DNA from: CAYFQB01 sp964345225
GTDB lineage: Bacteria > Nitrospirota > Thermodesulfovibrionia > Thermodesulfovibrionales > UBA6898
Direction: 5' to 3'
Assembly: GCA_964345225.1 (NCBI GenBank)
Contig: CAYFQB010000084.1
Location: forward strand, 1 to 29,664
DNA length: 29,664 nucleotides
Positions within the stretch are counted from its first letter, which is position 1. Each line of letters opens with the position of its first letter. Of the stretch, positions 16,098-23,846 are shown in pieces. Position numbers and translations under genes: made by a program. The notes beneath the pieces were generated by a model. That model ran no database searches, was not told the origin of the DNA, and worked only from the letters and a program-made list of their open reading frames with translations.

Positions 16098-16655
16098 TCA
16101 AGCATTTCCACTCCTGTAAATAAACCTGTCAAGATCGAGACCTATGGAACTCGCAGCTGACCTCCAGCGTTCACTAACCGATTTATTAAAAATGATATCA
16201 TTATCCGAAGGAGCAACGAACCAGCTGTCCATTATCAACTCTTGTTCAAGCTGATTAGCTGCCCATCCTGAAAAACCAAGAGTAAAAATAAATTTTTCCG
16301 GGCCCTTACCCTCTGCTATATCAAAAAGTATGTCCTTTGAAGCAGTAACAGAAATATTTTCAGACACTCTGATTGATACATACTTTTCATTAAACGGCGA
16401 ATATATGACATAACCCTGTTCAGGTTTTACCGGTCCTCCAAAATAAACTGGTATATCAACAACGCTCCTTTTGATATCAAAAACATTAAGAATAGGAATA
16501 AAACTGTTCATAAGTATTCTGTTGACTATTAACCCAAAAGCACCTTCTCTAGTATGTTCACATATCAGTACAACTGTCTGGTTGAAATTCGGGTCATTCA
16601 ACCCCGGTGCAGCAATCAAGAACTTGTTTGACATATCATTAATATTGATCTTCAT
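16098..16655 (-). CDS. YqgE/AlgH family protein (UPF0301)
   Basis: The 185-residue protein has the family signatures 'FLIAAPGLNDPNF', 'VVLICEHTREGAFGLIVNR', 'PVYFGGPVKPEQGYVIY' and 'FTLGFSGWAANQLEQEL'. AlgH affects alginate production in Pseudomonas, but the molecular role is unknown; the fold is a soluble beta barrel. The first in-frame ATG is 16655. A second at 16634 ('MSNKFLIAAPG') lies closer to where the family normally starts. Neither has a clear ribosome binding site. It is divergent from the membrane protein gene at 16815. Confidence 0.88.
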   Translation of the reverse strand: MKININDMSNKFLIAAPGLNDPNFNQTVVLICEHTREGAFGLIVNRILMNSFIPILNVFDIKRSVVDIPVYFGGPVKPEQGYVIYSPFNEKYVSIRVSENISVTASKDILFDIAEGKGPEKFIFTLGFSGWAANQLEQELIMDSWFVAPSDNDIIFNKSVSERWRSAASSIGLDLDRFIYRSGNA

Positions 16656-16814
16656 GAAAGTTTTTTTTATCTTAAGATTTTTTCTGTGGGTAAACGGTTT
16701 ATTTTAAATTATATATAAATTATTTTAACCTTTATGAAAATAAAAATCTATTATCCTAAATAAACCTTGACTCCATAGCTCAAATTGGTTTATAAAAACT
16801 TAGGGGAGGTAAAA

Positions 16815-17528
16815 ATGGATGTCGGCAGGATTTTAAAAGAATGCACAGTTACGCTCAAAAATAATCCCATTATTATTATTCCAACCACTATTGTCTCAAT
16901 CTTTATTTCTCTTCTGTCAGTTCTTCTAATAGGAGGCAGCATTGCTTCTATGACAATAATGGGAGAAGAAAAGACGGGTCATCCTTCGGCAATGATAGGT
17001 GCAGAGGGAGGATTAATGGGCATGGTTTTCATCCTTGGAATAATATCAATGGTTCTTGGAACATTATCACACGGGGTGGTTGTTGCCATGGCCAAAGAGG
17101 CAATAGACAAAGGTAAAACATCATTGAACAACGGCATTAATTCAGCCATAGACAGGATCGGAAGCCTTATAGTAGCAGCTATCGCCGTTTCTATCCTTGT
17201 GACTTTAGGAACAATTATATTTTTTCTGCCCGGACTTATAGCTTCCTTACTGTTAATGTTTACCTTTGTTGGGATAATGGTCGGCAATCTTGGCGCTATC
17301 AATGCAATGAAGAAAAGTATCGAAATGGTTAAAACGAATTTTAAAGATTCAATAGTACTTTTCCTTGTGATTGCCGTTATAGGACTTGCTTTCGTTATTG
17401 TGAGCTCTATCTTAAATATTATTCCGGTATTCGGCCAGATTCTCGGGCTTATATTAATGGGTTTATACTGGGCTTATATTTCTATCATTCTGGTCAGGGC
17501 TTACAACGAAATAGCCAAATCAGGTTGA
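16815..17528 (+). CDS. Polytopic membrane protein of unknown function
   Basis: The protein has 237 residues from ATG 16815, which follows a strong GGGGAGG site (16803-16809). The frame is open further to 16785, but that start lacks a site. About five hydrophobic segments are seen, near residues 18-42, 65-92, 118-155, 178-205 and 205-230. Glycines and isoleucines dominate, and a 'GNLGAINAMKKSIEMVK' segment recalls YciC/DUF4013-type proteins ('xAixxSwxlvk' motif). No catalytic residues are visible. A convincing terminator follows at 17569-17626, so it is a single-gene unit. The family guess is weak. Confidence 0.7.
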   Translation: MDVGRILKECTVTLKNNPIIIIPTTIVSIFISLLSVLLIGGSIASMTIMGEEKTGHPSAMIGAEGGLMGMVFILGIISMVLGTLSHGVVVAMAKEAIDKGKTSLNNGINSAIDRIGSLIVAAIAVSILVTLGTIIFFLPGLIASLLLMFTFVGIMVGNLGAINAMKKSIEMVKTNFKDSIVLFLVIAVIGLAFVIVSSILNIIPVFGQILGLILMGLYWAYISIILVRAYNEIAKSG

Positions 17529-17568
17529 TTTGACAGAGCCAGAAGTTAATCCATGATTATAAAGAGAA

Positions 17569-17626
17569 TCAGGGCCAAACTATAATTCTTTTATTTAGCT
17601 TTTTCTTTAGTTCGACCCTGAGTTTT
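17569..17626 (+). terminator. Intrinsic terminator between convergent genes
   Basis: TCAGGGCCAAACTA (17569-17582) pairs with TAGTTCGACCCTGA (17608-17621) in a 14-bp stem with two wobble-type positions. GTTTTATTTTA follows on the plus strand. It lies just after the membrane protein gene and just before the stop of the convergent 99-residue gene, so it may serve both. Confidence 0.65.
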
Positions 17627-17629
17627 ATT

Positions 17630-17929
17630 TTATCCTCCGATATCACTGGGAGAAACAGTATCCCACACATCATCTAATTTTATCCTGAGGTCATCGACTT
17701 TTTCGTCTATTTCTTTAGGATCCCAATGAGTCGGGCACTCTCTTTTAAGCCTCTCTATCCTGTCAGTAAGCTCTTCAATAAAAATATGCAGCTCATTCAC
17801 TTCATTAATGACCTTCTCTTTTTGGCCTGTTGGCATACTATCAAATTTTCTGATTATATCATACATCTTAGCTTTCCATCTGGTAAGCTCCTCAGTCAAG
17901 TTATCGCAATAATCTAATACTTCTACCAT
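17630..17929 (-). CDS. Small helical coiled-coil protein of unknown function
   Basis: The 99-residue, highly charged, almost entirely helical protein shows heptad-like spacing of hydrophobic residues over about residues 5-90 ('VINEVNELHIFIEELTDRIE'). There is no signal peptide, membrane segment or cysteine cluster (two isolated cysteines only). AAGGGAG precedes ATG 17929 at good spacing, which supports a real gene. I recognise no family. It lies alone, convergent with the membrane protein gene and with 375 bp of non-coding DNA upstream. Confidence 0.7.
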   Translation of the reverse strand: MVEVLDYCDNLTEELTRWKAKMYDIIRKFDSMPTGQKEKVINEVNELHIFIEELTDRIERLKRECPTHWDPKEIDEKVDDLRIKLDDVWDTVSPSDIGG

Positions 17930-18006
17930 CTTTTTATCTCCCTTTCGTCAATAACATTAAACTTAATAATTATTTTTTTCATATCCCTTTCTTTTTTGAA
18001 AGGGAT

Positions 18007-18044
18007 TTACCCCTTAAAGAAATTCATACTTTCTGCAGGGGTTA
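18007..18044. repeat. Short inverted repeat of the ACCCC family
   Basis: ACCCCT (18009-18014) pairs with AGGGGT (18037-18042), and AAGAA-region bases 18018-18022 pair with 18030-18034 around a 7-base loop. Length, arm order and the flanking TTA/TTA resemble the hairpin at 2191-2236, so I place it tentatively in the same family. Confidence 0.45.
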
Positions 18045-18199
18045 CTTTCTTCTATTCAAAAAATCTTAATGCAATATATATGCTAAAAGGAAAAAAATCG
18101 TTAGATTTTATTTTTAATAATAAAAACAGATAATTAAAATTGTATAGAGGGTATAGTATATTTTTAAAATATCTGCGTAAGTGTAAACTGATACAAAAT

Positions 18200-18223
18200 T
18201 GTGTCATTACAATAATGTGTCAT
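18200..18223 (+). promoter_or_regulatory. Direct repeat TGTGTCAT x2, possible operator
   Basis: TGTGTCAT occurs at 18200-18207 and 18216-18223, start to start 16 bp, with a related half (ATGTCACG) directly after. It lies about 40-65 bp upstream of the possible -35 element of the phosphoglycerate mutase gene. Position and spacing suggest a binding site for an activator, but no regulator gene is nearby. Confidence 0.3.
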
Positions 18224-18265
18224 GTCACGTTATACTCACCATTACTCCATTTCTACGGAGTGAAC

Positions 18266-18295
18266 TTGCAAAGTTTAATATCTTTAAAGTAATAT
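18266..18295 (+). promoter_or_regulatory. Possible promoter of the phosphoglycerate mutase-TatD/radical SAM pair
   Basis: TTGCAA (18266-18271) and TAATAT (18290-18295) are 18 bp apart. A start about 7 bases later would fall within a few bases of ATG 18305, which has no ribosome binding site. This would again give a leaderless or nearly leaderless mRNA. The hexamers are imperfect, and AT-richness makes chance matches likely. Confidence 0.35.
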
Positions 18296-18304
18296 CTTTT
18301 TATA

Positions 18305-19513
18305 ATGCATAAATTAATAAAAGGGCTTATTCAGAAAAACAATACTAAAATTATCCTTGTTGTTCTTGACGGACTCGGTGGTCTTCCTTTAAACGGTAAA
18401 ACAGAGATTGAATCAGCAAAAACACCAAATCTGGACGTTATTGCACAAGCTTCTGCATGCGGTCTGCATGTACCAGTCTCAATGGGCATCACTCCCGGAA
18501 GTGGCCCGGGACATCTATCACTCTTTGGATATGACCCTATAGAACATCAGATAGGCAGGGGCATACTCGAGGCACTCGGTCTCGGCATGGAGGTCAGAAA
18601 AACAGATATTGCAATACGCTGTAATTATGCAACATTGGAGAATGATATAGTAATTGACAGGCGCGCAGGCAGAATTCCAACCGAACAGAGCAGAAAGTTA
18701 ACCGAGAAATTGCAGTCTAATATCAGCAAAATAGATGAGGCAGAGATTTTATTTGCACCTGGTATGGAGCACAGATTTGCTGTAATATTCCGATTCCCTG
18801 AACCTCTTACTCAGGATGCCTCAAATATTAATGACACAGACCCGCAAAAAGTGGGGAAGCAGCCCGTTAAGGCTGTACCTGGTTCAAAATCTGCTGAACA
18901 GGTTGCCCGTGTAGCAGAAAAGTTTATCAGCACAACCTCTGAAATTCTTAAAGACCAGGAAAAGGCAAATTATACACTTCTCAGGGGATTCTCTGTAATG
19001 CCGCACCTGCCTTCTTTTTCCGAGTTATATGGATTGAATGCAATTGCCATTGCAAACTATCCGATGTACAGGGGAATCGCAAAGCTCGTTGGGATGCATG
19101 CACCTGATGTTACCGGTGATGTAAACGATGAGATTGTTTTTCTTAAAAAGAACTATGAAAACTATGATTTCTTTTTCTTCCATGTAAAGAAAATCGACTC
19201 ATACGGCGAAGACGGCAACTTTAATGAAAAGGCCAAAAGAATAGAGGAATTTGACCTTCTGCTGCCACAGATCCTTGAGCTCAATCCGGATGTAATCATC
19301 ATAACCGGCGATCATTCCACCCCGTCGTTACTCAAGAATCACAGCTGGCACCCCGTTCCGGTACTTCTAAAGTCAAATTACGTTCTCGGTGGTCTCTGCA
19401 AGGCATTTTCCGAGAGGGAGTGTATAAAAGGAGAATTGGGTATCTTTCTTACAATCAACATCCTGCCCCTTGCACTTGCCAACTCCGGAAGACTGAAAAA
19501 ATTCGGTGCATAA
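18305..19513 (+). CDS. apgM: Cofactor-independent phosphoglycerate mutase, archaeal type (ApgM)
   Basis: This alkaline-phosphatase-superfamily enzyme interconverts 3- and 2-phosphoglycerate in glycolysis and gluconeogenesis. At 402 residues it matches the archaeal aPGAM class rather than the about 510-residue bacterial GpmI. It shows 'LVVLDGLGG' with metal ligand D22, 'SAKTPNLD', and the catalytic serine S72 in 'GSGPGHLSLFGYDP'. 'IGRGILEALG' follows, then the C-terminal metal-binding 'TGDHSTPSLLKNHSWHPVP'. Relatives were once annotated as phosphonopyruvate decarboxylase-like. The stop codon overlaps the start of the downstream TatD/radical SAM frame and begins a heptad repeat. Confidence 0.92.
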   Translation: MHKLIKGLIQKNNTKIILVVLDGLGGLPLNGKTEIESAKTPNLDVIAQASACGLHVPVSMGITPGSGPGHLSLFGYDPIEHQIGRGILEALGLGMEVRKTDIAIRCNYATLENDIVIDRRAGRIPTEQSRKLTEKLQSNISKIDEAEILFAPGMEHRFAVIFRFPEPLTQDASNINDTDPQKVGKQPVKAVPGSKSAEQVARVAEKFISTTSEILKDQEKANYTLLRGFSVMPHLPSFSELYGLNAIAIANYPMYRGIAKLVGMHAPDVTGDVNDEIVFLKKNYENYDFFFFHVKKIDSYGEDGNFNEKAKRIEEFDLLLPQILELNPDVIIITGDHSTPSLLKNHSWHPVPVLLKSNYVLGGLCKAFSERECIKGELGIFLTINILPLALANSGRLKKFGA

Positions 19514-20906
19514 CTCAGAACTTATAACTCGGGGCTTGAAACTTAGCCTTATAGATACACACTGTCATCTTGAAATGGAGGACTTCGACACTGACAGGGA
19601 AGAAGTCATACAACGTGCAAAAGATACCGGGGTAGAAGCAATAATTACCATTGGATCTGATCTTGAAAGCACATTAAAAGGCATTAATCTTTCTGAAAAA
19701 TACGAATTTATATATGCCTCTGTTGGAATCCACCCGCATGATGCCAAAGATTTTTCAGAGGAAATCCTCTCCACGTTAAAAGAACTGACAGCAAGGCAAA
19801 AAATTATTGCAATAGGAGAAACAGGACTGGATTACCATTACGATAATTCTCCCAGGAAGACACAGCAGGAGGTTTTCATAAAACACCTTGAACTTGCGAA
19901 AGAATCAGGGTTGCCGGTAATAATACACAGTAGAAAGGCAAAAAACGATACTATAGATATACTAAGGCTATCGGATATACACAGGGGCGTTTTACACTGT
20001 TTTTCCGGAGATATGGATATGGCTGAAAAGGCTATGGCCATGGGCTTTTATATATCATTCGCCGGTCCTGTAACTTTCAAAAAAGCTTCGAAACCTAAAG
20101 AAATTGCCCGTTCGATCCCTGATGAATATCTGCTCGTGGAAACAGATGCACCTTATTTGTCTCCCGAACCTTTCAGGGGCAGACGCAATGAACCGTCATA
20201 TATCCTGAGCACTGTTAAACACATTGCAGAATTAAGGGGTGTAAGTTTCGAAGACCTGGCCAGGATTACAACACTTAATGCAAAAAGGCTGTTTGGAATA
20301 GGAGTTATCTCTGAAAAAGCAGAAATTGCTTATATGATCAGGGACAGCCTCTACCTAAACATAACAAACAGATGCACCAATAAATGTTCTTTCTGTATTA
20401 AGTTCCGAACAGACTTCGTTAAAGGTCACAGGCTCAGACTCATGCGGGAACCTACAGAAGAGGAGATCAAGGATGAAATTGGAAATCCTTCGGTATACAA
20501 AGAGATTGTATTCTGTGGGTATGGTGAGCCTTTGATCAGGCTTGATTTTATTAAAAATGTCTCCAGATGGATCAAGGAAAACGGTGGGAGGGTGAGGATT
20601 AATACTAACGGTCATGCCAATCTGTTTCACAAGAGAAATATTATCCCTGAATTAAAGGGCCTGATTGACAGTATCTCAATAAGCCTCGATGCCCATGATG
20701 AAACTACTTACAATAAAATATGCAAACCACTTTACAAGAATGCATACAATGAAGTGATCAGTTTCATAAAAAAATCAAAACAGTTCATCCCTGATGTACA
20801 AATGACCATAGTTGATCTTGAAGAGGTTGATGTCGAAAAATGCAGAAAAATAGCTGAAAGGCTCGGAGTAAAATTCAGAATTCGCAAGTTTAATGTTGTT
20901 GGTTAG
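19506..20906 (+). CDS. TatD family metal-dependent hydrolase fused to a radical SAM domain
   Basis: This is one 466-residue frame with two enzymes. Residues about 14-270 are TatD, a 3'-5' DNase/amidohydrolase-fold protein, with 'IDTHCH' (H19, H21), 'GETGLDYH', 'VIIHSRKA', 'VLHCFSGD' and 'VETDAPYLSP'. Residues about 278-466 are a short radical SAM domain with C290, C294 and C297 in 'NRCTNKCSFC', then 'FCGYGEPL' and 'RINTNGHANL'. The latter is recognisable as the TatD-associated radical SAM family, usually a separate neighbouring gene. The radical SAM substrate is unknown. The start is uncertain: GTG 19506 overlaps the upstream stop, while TTG 19536 behind CGGGG would give the usual 'LSLIDTHCH' N-terminus. 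The first 10 codons are a degenerate heptad repeat. The end overlaps the convergent HD-GYP gene by 17 bp. Confidence 0.87.
   Translation: MHNSELITRGLKLSLIDTHCHLEMEDFDTDREEVIQRAKDTGVEAIITIGSDLESTLKGINLSEKYEFIYASVGIHPHDAKDFSEEILSTLKELTARQKIIAIGETGLDYHYDNSPRKTQQEVFIKHLELAKESGLPVIIHSRKAKNDTIDILRLSDIHRGVLHCFSGDMDMAEKAMAMGFYISFAGPVTFKKASKPKEIARSIPDEYLLVETDAPYLSPEPFRGRRNEPSYILSTVKHIAELRGVSFEDLARITTLNAKRLFGIGVISEKAEIAYMIRDSLYLNITNRCTNKCSFCIKFRTDFVKGHRLRLMREPTEEEIKDEIGNPSVYKEIVFCGYGEPLIRLDFIKNVSRWIKENGGRVRINTNGHANLFHKRNIIPELKGLIDSISISLDAHDETTYNKICKPLYKNAYNEVISFIKKSKQFIPDVQMTIVDLEEVDVEKCRKIAERLGVKFRIRKFNVVG
19512..19546. repeat. Degenerate 7-bp tandem repeat at the gene junction
   Basis: Five heptads, AACTCAG, AACTTAT, AACTCGG, GGCTTGA and AACTTAG, keep ACT (or GCT) in register every seventh base. 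The array begins in the phosphoglycerate mutase stop codon and contains the TTG candidate start of the TatD fusion. It matches the heptads at 25423-25638 and 26104-26138 in period and core. Confidence 0.6.
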
Positions 20907-21993
20907 ATGCCTCAAACCATTTAATAAGTGCATCCACAACAGCCGGGTCAAACTGTGTTCCTGAATATTCTACTATCTCTCTTAATGCCTCTTTTTTTGA
21001 TTTCTTCTTTTTGTACGGTCTCTCTGAGGTCATGGCATCAAATGCATCTGCAACAGCAAGGATTCTTGCCATAAAAGGTATTTCTTCTTGTTTCAGCCCG
21101 AAAATCCCATCTTGTCCATCCCATTTCTCGTGATGGTATTTAATACCAAGAACTACGTCTTCAAAATGTATCAATCCATCGAGTATTTCAGCACCCAGTC
21201 CCGGGTGCTTTTTTATCTCTATCCATTCACTTTCCGTAAGGCCAGACTCTTTGTTTAATATCTCTCTTGGTATAGCTATTTTCCCTATGTCGTGAAGAAG
21301 GGCAGTAATTCTTAGCCTCTCGATAGATTCTTTACTTAGTCCCATAAATCTGCCTATACCAACAGCATATTCTGTAACACGTTCAGTATGACCGGCTGTC
21401 CATTGTGATGATGCCTCAAGAGCCCTGACAAGCGCTTCTATTGAGCCGATTAGTATAGACTCAAGCTCATTGTGGAGAAAGGCATTCTCTATAGCGAGAC
21501 CTGCCTGACCAGCAATAGCCATTAGCAGCTTTGAGTCATTAGAGAAAAATTCTTCGTCTGACTCCTTGTCAGCTACAACAATAACACCTATCACCCTTAC
21601 CTTTCCCACAATTGGGCATAACATTAAAGACAACAGTCCGGGGAAATAATCACTGTGCTCTGTCTCTATTAAATTACAGAAGGCAGAAGATTTCTTTGTC
21701 TCTATCGGTTTCCACAGAACCTCACAGTCCTTATCGAAACTTTTATTAACGTCCCAGGTCCCTATACAGATTTTTGTATACAGTTCCTCGGCCTGATCGT
21801 CAACAAAAAGTATAGCAGCAGTTTTAACACCGATGGTGGTAATGGCTTCATTAACAATCTTCGAACATATCTCATCTATACTCAGGAATGAAAAAAATTC
21901 TGAAATTCTGTAAAGGAGCGATAGTTCTTCATAGGCGTTGCTCAACTCCTTAACCGTCAAAGATAGGTCGTTGTGAAGGTCAGTCCTTTCCAA
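20890..21993 (-). CDS. GAF and HD-GYP domain protein with altered GYP motif
   Basis: This is a probable cyclic-di-nucleotide phosphodiesterase of 367 residues. Residues about 35-175 form a GAF sensor domain and 180-367 the HD-GYP domain. Metal-binding residues appear intact: 'GHTERV' (H202), 'LLHDIGK' (H234, D235), 'KKHPGLG', H287/H288 and 'AVADAFDAMTSERPY'. The GYP signature is degenerate: 'WDGQDGIFGLKQEEIP' (291-306) instead of WDGxGYPxGLKGEEIP. Partner recognition or c-di-GMP turnover may therefore differ. The TTG start (21993) follows AGGAG and lies inside the response regulator gene (14-bp overlap). The pair is equivalent to a split RpfG: receiver and output are separate proteins. A phosphorelay partner kinase is not in the window. 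Confidence 0.88.
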   Translation of the reverse strand: MERTDLHNDLSLTVKELSNAYEELSLLYRISEFFSFLSIDEICSKIVNEAITTIGVKTAAILFVDDQAEELYTKICIGTWDVNKSFDKDCEVLWKPIETKKSSAFCNLIETEHSDYFPGLLSLMLCPIVGKVRVIGVIVVADKESDEEFFSNDSKLLMAIAGQAGLAIENAFLHNELESILIGSIEALVRALEASSQWTAGHTERVTEYAVGIGRFMGLSKESIERLRITALLHDIGKIAIPREILNKESGLTESEWIEIKKHPGLGAEILDGLIHFEDVVLGIKYHHEKWDGQDGIFGLKQEEIPFMARILAVADAFDAMTSERPYKKKKSKKEALREIVEYSGTQFDPAVVDALIKWFEASNQQH

Positions 21994-22348
21994 TGGTCTC
22001 CTGTATCAGCTCAAGCAGTAATTTTGGACTAAAAGGCTTTGTTATATATCTTGTAACACCGCACTGAATTCCCAATTTTTCGTCAGAATCCTGCCCTTTT
22101 GCAGTAAGCATAAATATAGGTATATTATCTAGATCAGGGTCTTCTCCCAGCATCTTGCAAACTTCTATCCCGCTTATTTCAGGCATCATCCAGTCAAGTA
22201 TAACAAGGTCGGGCATTTCCTTTCTTATAATATCAACAGCGTTTTTACTCTCCCTGAAGGTCTTTACGTCAATATTTGCCTTCTTGAGTTTTTCCTCAAT
22301 CATCATTAGTATAAAAGGTTCATCATCAAATACAAGAACCTTGCCCAT
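21980..22348 (-). CDS. Single-domain response regulator (CheY-like receiver)
   Basis: The 122-residue receiver domain has no output domain. The acidic pocket is D8/D9, the phosphorylation site D52 in 'LVILDWMMPEISG', the switch threonine T82 in 'MLTAKG', and the conserved K104 in 'YITKPFSP'. Translation is coupled to the GAF/HD-GYP gene by a 14-bp overlap, so it probably controls that protein by binding or forms a complex with it. The cognate kinase is unknown. Its upstream region contains the 22463-22558 repeat and no clear promoter. Confidence 0.92.
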   Translation of the reverse strand: MGKVLVFDDEPFILMMIEEKLKKANIDVKTFRESKNAVDIIRKEMPDLVILDWMMPEISGIEVCKMLGEDPDLDNIPIFMLTAKGQDSDEKLGIQCGVTRYITKPFSPKLLLELIQETIGKD

Positions 22349-22462
22349 TCTACCACACCACCTGCCTGGACTTTATTTCTAATCTGTATATATATAAGAA
22401 AAACATGGTTTCAATCTAATATTATGAAAAAAACTTTATAATTTCAATAATTAAATTATCTA

Positions 22463-22558
22463 TTTACCCTATTAGAGAAAAGCCACCGATGAAATTGTTG
22501 GTAAATACCTTAATTTAAATGCATGCTATTATAAGACGACTATCTCTAACGAGTTAAA
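22463..22558. repeat. MITE-like element with imperfect terminal inverted repeats
   Basis: The left end TTTACCCTATTAGAGA (22463-22478) and the inverted right end TCTCTAACGAGTTAAA (22543-22558) match at 12 of 16 positions. Both look like decayed forms of TTTACCCCGTTAGAGA, the end seen at 2191-2236. The interior holds CCACC-GATGAAATT-GTTGG (22483-22501), shared with the element at 2337-2463, and has no coding capacity. It lies between the hisS stop and the response regulator start, both on the minus strand, about 23 bp past the end of hisS, and may act as its terminator. Confidence 0.6.
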
Positions 22559-22580
22559 CTGTTTTTTAGTCAAAGTATTT

Positions 22581-23846
22581 TCAGGGTTTCTTAGTAAAAA
22601 AGTCAGATATCTCATTTGCTGAAATCTCGCCCTGAGCTGAGTCTGAAAGTCTTTTCCATTTAAACTTTCCTGAGCTAATCTCATCATTACCTATGATAAG
22701 AACATACTTTGCTGATAATCTATCTGCCCTTCGCATCTGGCTTTTCAGAGAAGACTCACTATCTCCTAGTTCTACCCATAACCCTCTTTCCCTAAGTCTA
22801 TCAACAATTACAAGACCTTCTCTGCTTGCCGTATCTCCAATTGTTGCAATAAAAACATCTGGTGTTGGAAATTCATACCGGACAGTATTTTTAAGTAATT
22901 CAATGATCCTCTCCATTCCTATGGCAAAACCTACTGCAGGTGTTTGAGGACCTCCAAATTCCATAACAAGCCTGTCGTATCTTCCCCCTGCAGCCACTGC
23001 ATTCTGTGCACCAAGATCTTTGCTTGTGACCTCAAAGGTTGTACGGGTATAATAATCAAGCCCTCTTACCATATCATTATTTATCGAATAAGGTATCCCG
23101 AGCATTACAAGCAAAGACATCAGCTTTTCAAAATGCTCTCTGCATTCCCTGCAAAGATAATCGGTAACTCTTGGCGCTCCGGTTCTTATCTCAACACATC
23201 GTTCAACCTTACAGTCCAGGATTCTAAGCGGGTTCAGATTGTATCTACGCCTGCAGTCATGGCATAGATTGTCAAGTCTTTCCATAAAAAATCCAACAAT
23301 CGAGTCTCTATAGCCAGGTCTGCATATATCGCAGCCCATAGAATTAACCTGAAAGTCGAGCTCTTTAAGATCGAGTCTCATAAAAAGGTGTCTCAGCATT
23401 GAAATAACCTCTGCATCCATCTGCGGATGCGGAGACCCGAATGCCTCAACACCTATCTGATAAAACTGCCTAAAACGACCGGACTGAGGCCTCTCGTACC
23501 TGAACATCGGTCCTGAATAATAATATTTTTGTGGAGAAGGAAAGTTATAGAGGTTGTTCTCAATATAACATCTTACAACAGAAGCCGTCCCCTCAGGCCT
23601 CAAAGATATGCTTCGGCCAGCCTTGTCATTAAATGTATACATCTCTTTTTCAACAATATCTGTATATTCTCCTATGCTTCTTGTAAATATATTTGTCGAT
23701 TCGACTATAGGGAGGCGTATTTCTTTAAACCCGTAGAAAGAAAATATCTCCTTCGCGATAGCTTCAACTCTCTGCCAGACATAAATATCAGGCGGCAAGA
23801 TATCCTGCATGCCCTTAAGGGCTTTATATTTATCTTCAGAACTCAC
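22581..23846 (-). CDS. hisS: Histidyl-tRNA synthetase
   Basis: This class II aminoacyl-tRNA synthetase of 421 residues charges tRNA-His. It shows motif 1 with 'IRLPIVESTNIFTRSIGE', motif 2 'LRPEGTASVVRCYIE' and 'FRYERPQSGRFRQFYQIG', the histidine-specific 'LDYYTRTTFEV', and motif 3 'GFAIGMERI'. A C-terminal anticodon-binding domain follows (about 325-421). C-x2-C type pairs ('CDICRPG', 'CHDC', 'CREC') in the insertion region suggest metal binding there. The start is GTG (23846), sharing GTGA with the divIVA stop. It is the last gene of the yggS-proC-yggT-divIVA-hisS run. Confidence 0.96.
   Translation of the reverse strand: MSSEDKYKALKGMQDILPPDIYVWQRVEAIAKEIFSFYGFKEIRLPIVESTNIFTRSIGEYTDIVEKEMYTFNDKAGRSISLRPEGTASVVRCYIENNLYNFPSPQKYYYSGPMFRYERPQSGRFRQFYQIGVEAFGSPHPQMDAEVISMLRHLFMRLDLKELDFQVNSMGCDICRPGYRDSIVGFFMERLDNLCHDCRRRYNLNPLRILDCKVERCVEIRTGAPRVTDYLCRECREHFEKLMSLLVMLGIPYSINNDMVRGLDYYTRTTFEVTSKDLGAQNAVAAGGRYDRLVMEFGGPQTPAVGFAIGMERIIELLKNTVRYEFPTPDVFIATIGDTASREGLVIVDRLRERGLWVELGDSESSLKSQMRRADRLSAKYVLIIGNDEISSGKFKWKRLSDSAQGEISANEISDFFTKKP

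Larger units (their letters stand above)
17930..18304. other. AT-rich intergenic region with hairpins and a candidate control region
   Basis: This is the longest gene-free stretch in the window. It holds a perfect 9-bp hairpin, ATCCCTTTC/GAAAGGGAT (17983-17991 and 17998-18006). An ACCCC-type inverted repeat follows directly (18007-18044). The centre is very AT-rich and featureless (18047-18180). A pair of TGTGTCAT direct repeats (18200-18223) precedes a possible promoter for the phosphoglycerate mutase gene (18266-18295). No ORF or RNA gene is supported. Confidence 0.6.

Noticed and set aside
17983..18006. Perfect ATCCCTTTC/GAAAGGGAT hairpin as a terminator
   Set aside because: No gene ends nearby in either direction, and it lies upstream of the minus-strand small gene. 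It is kept only as part of the intergenic description.
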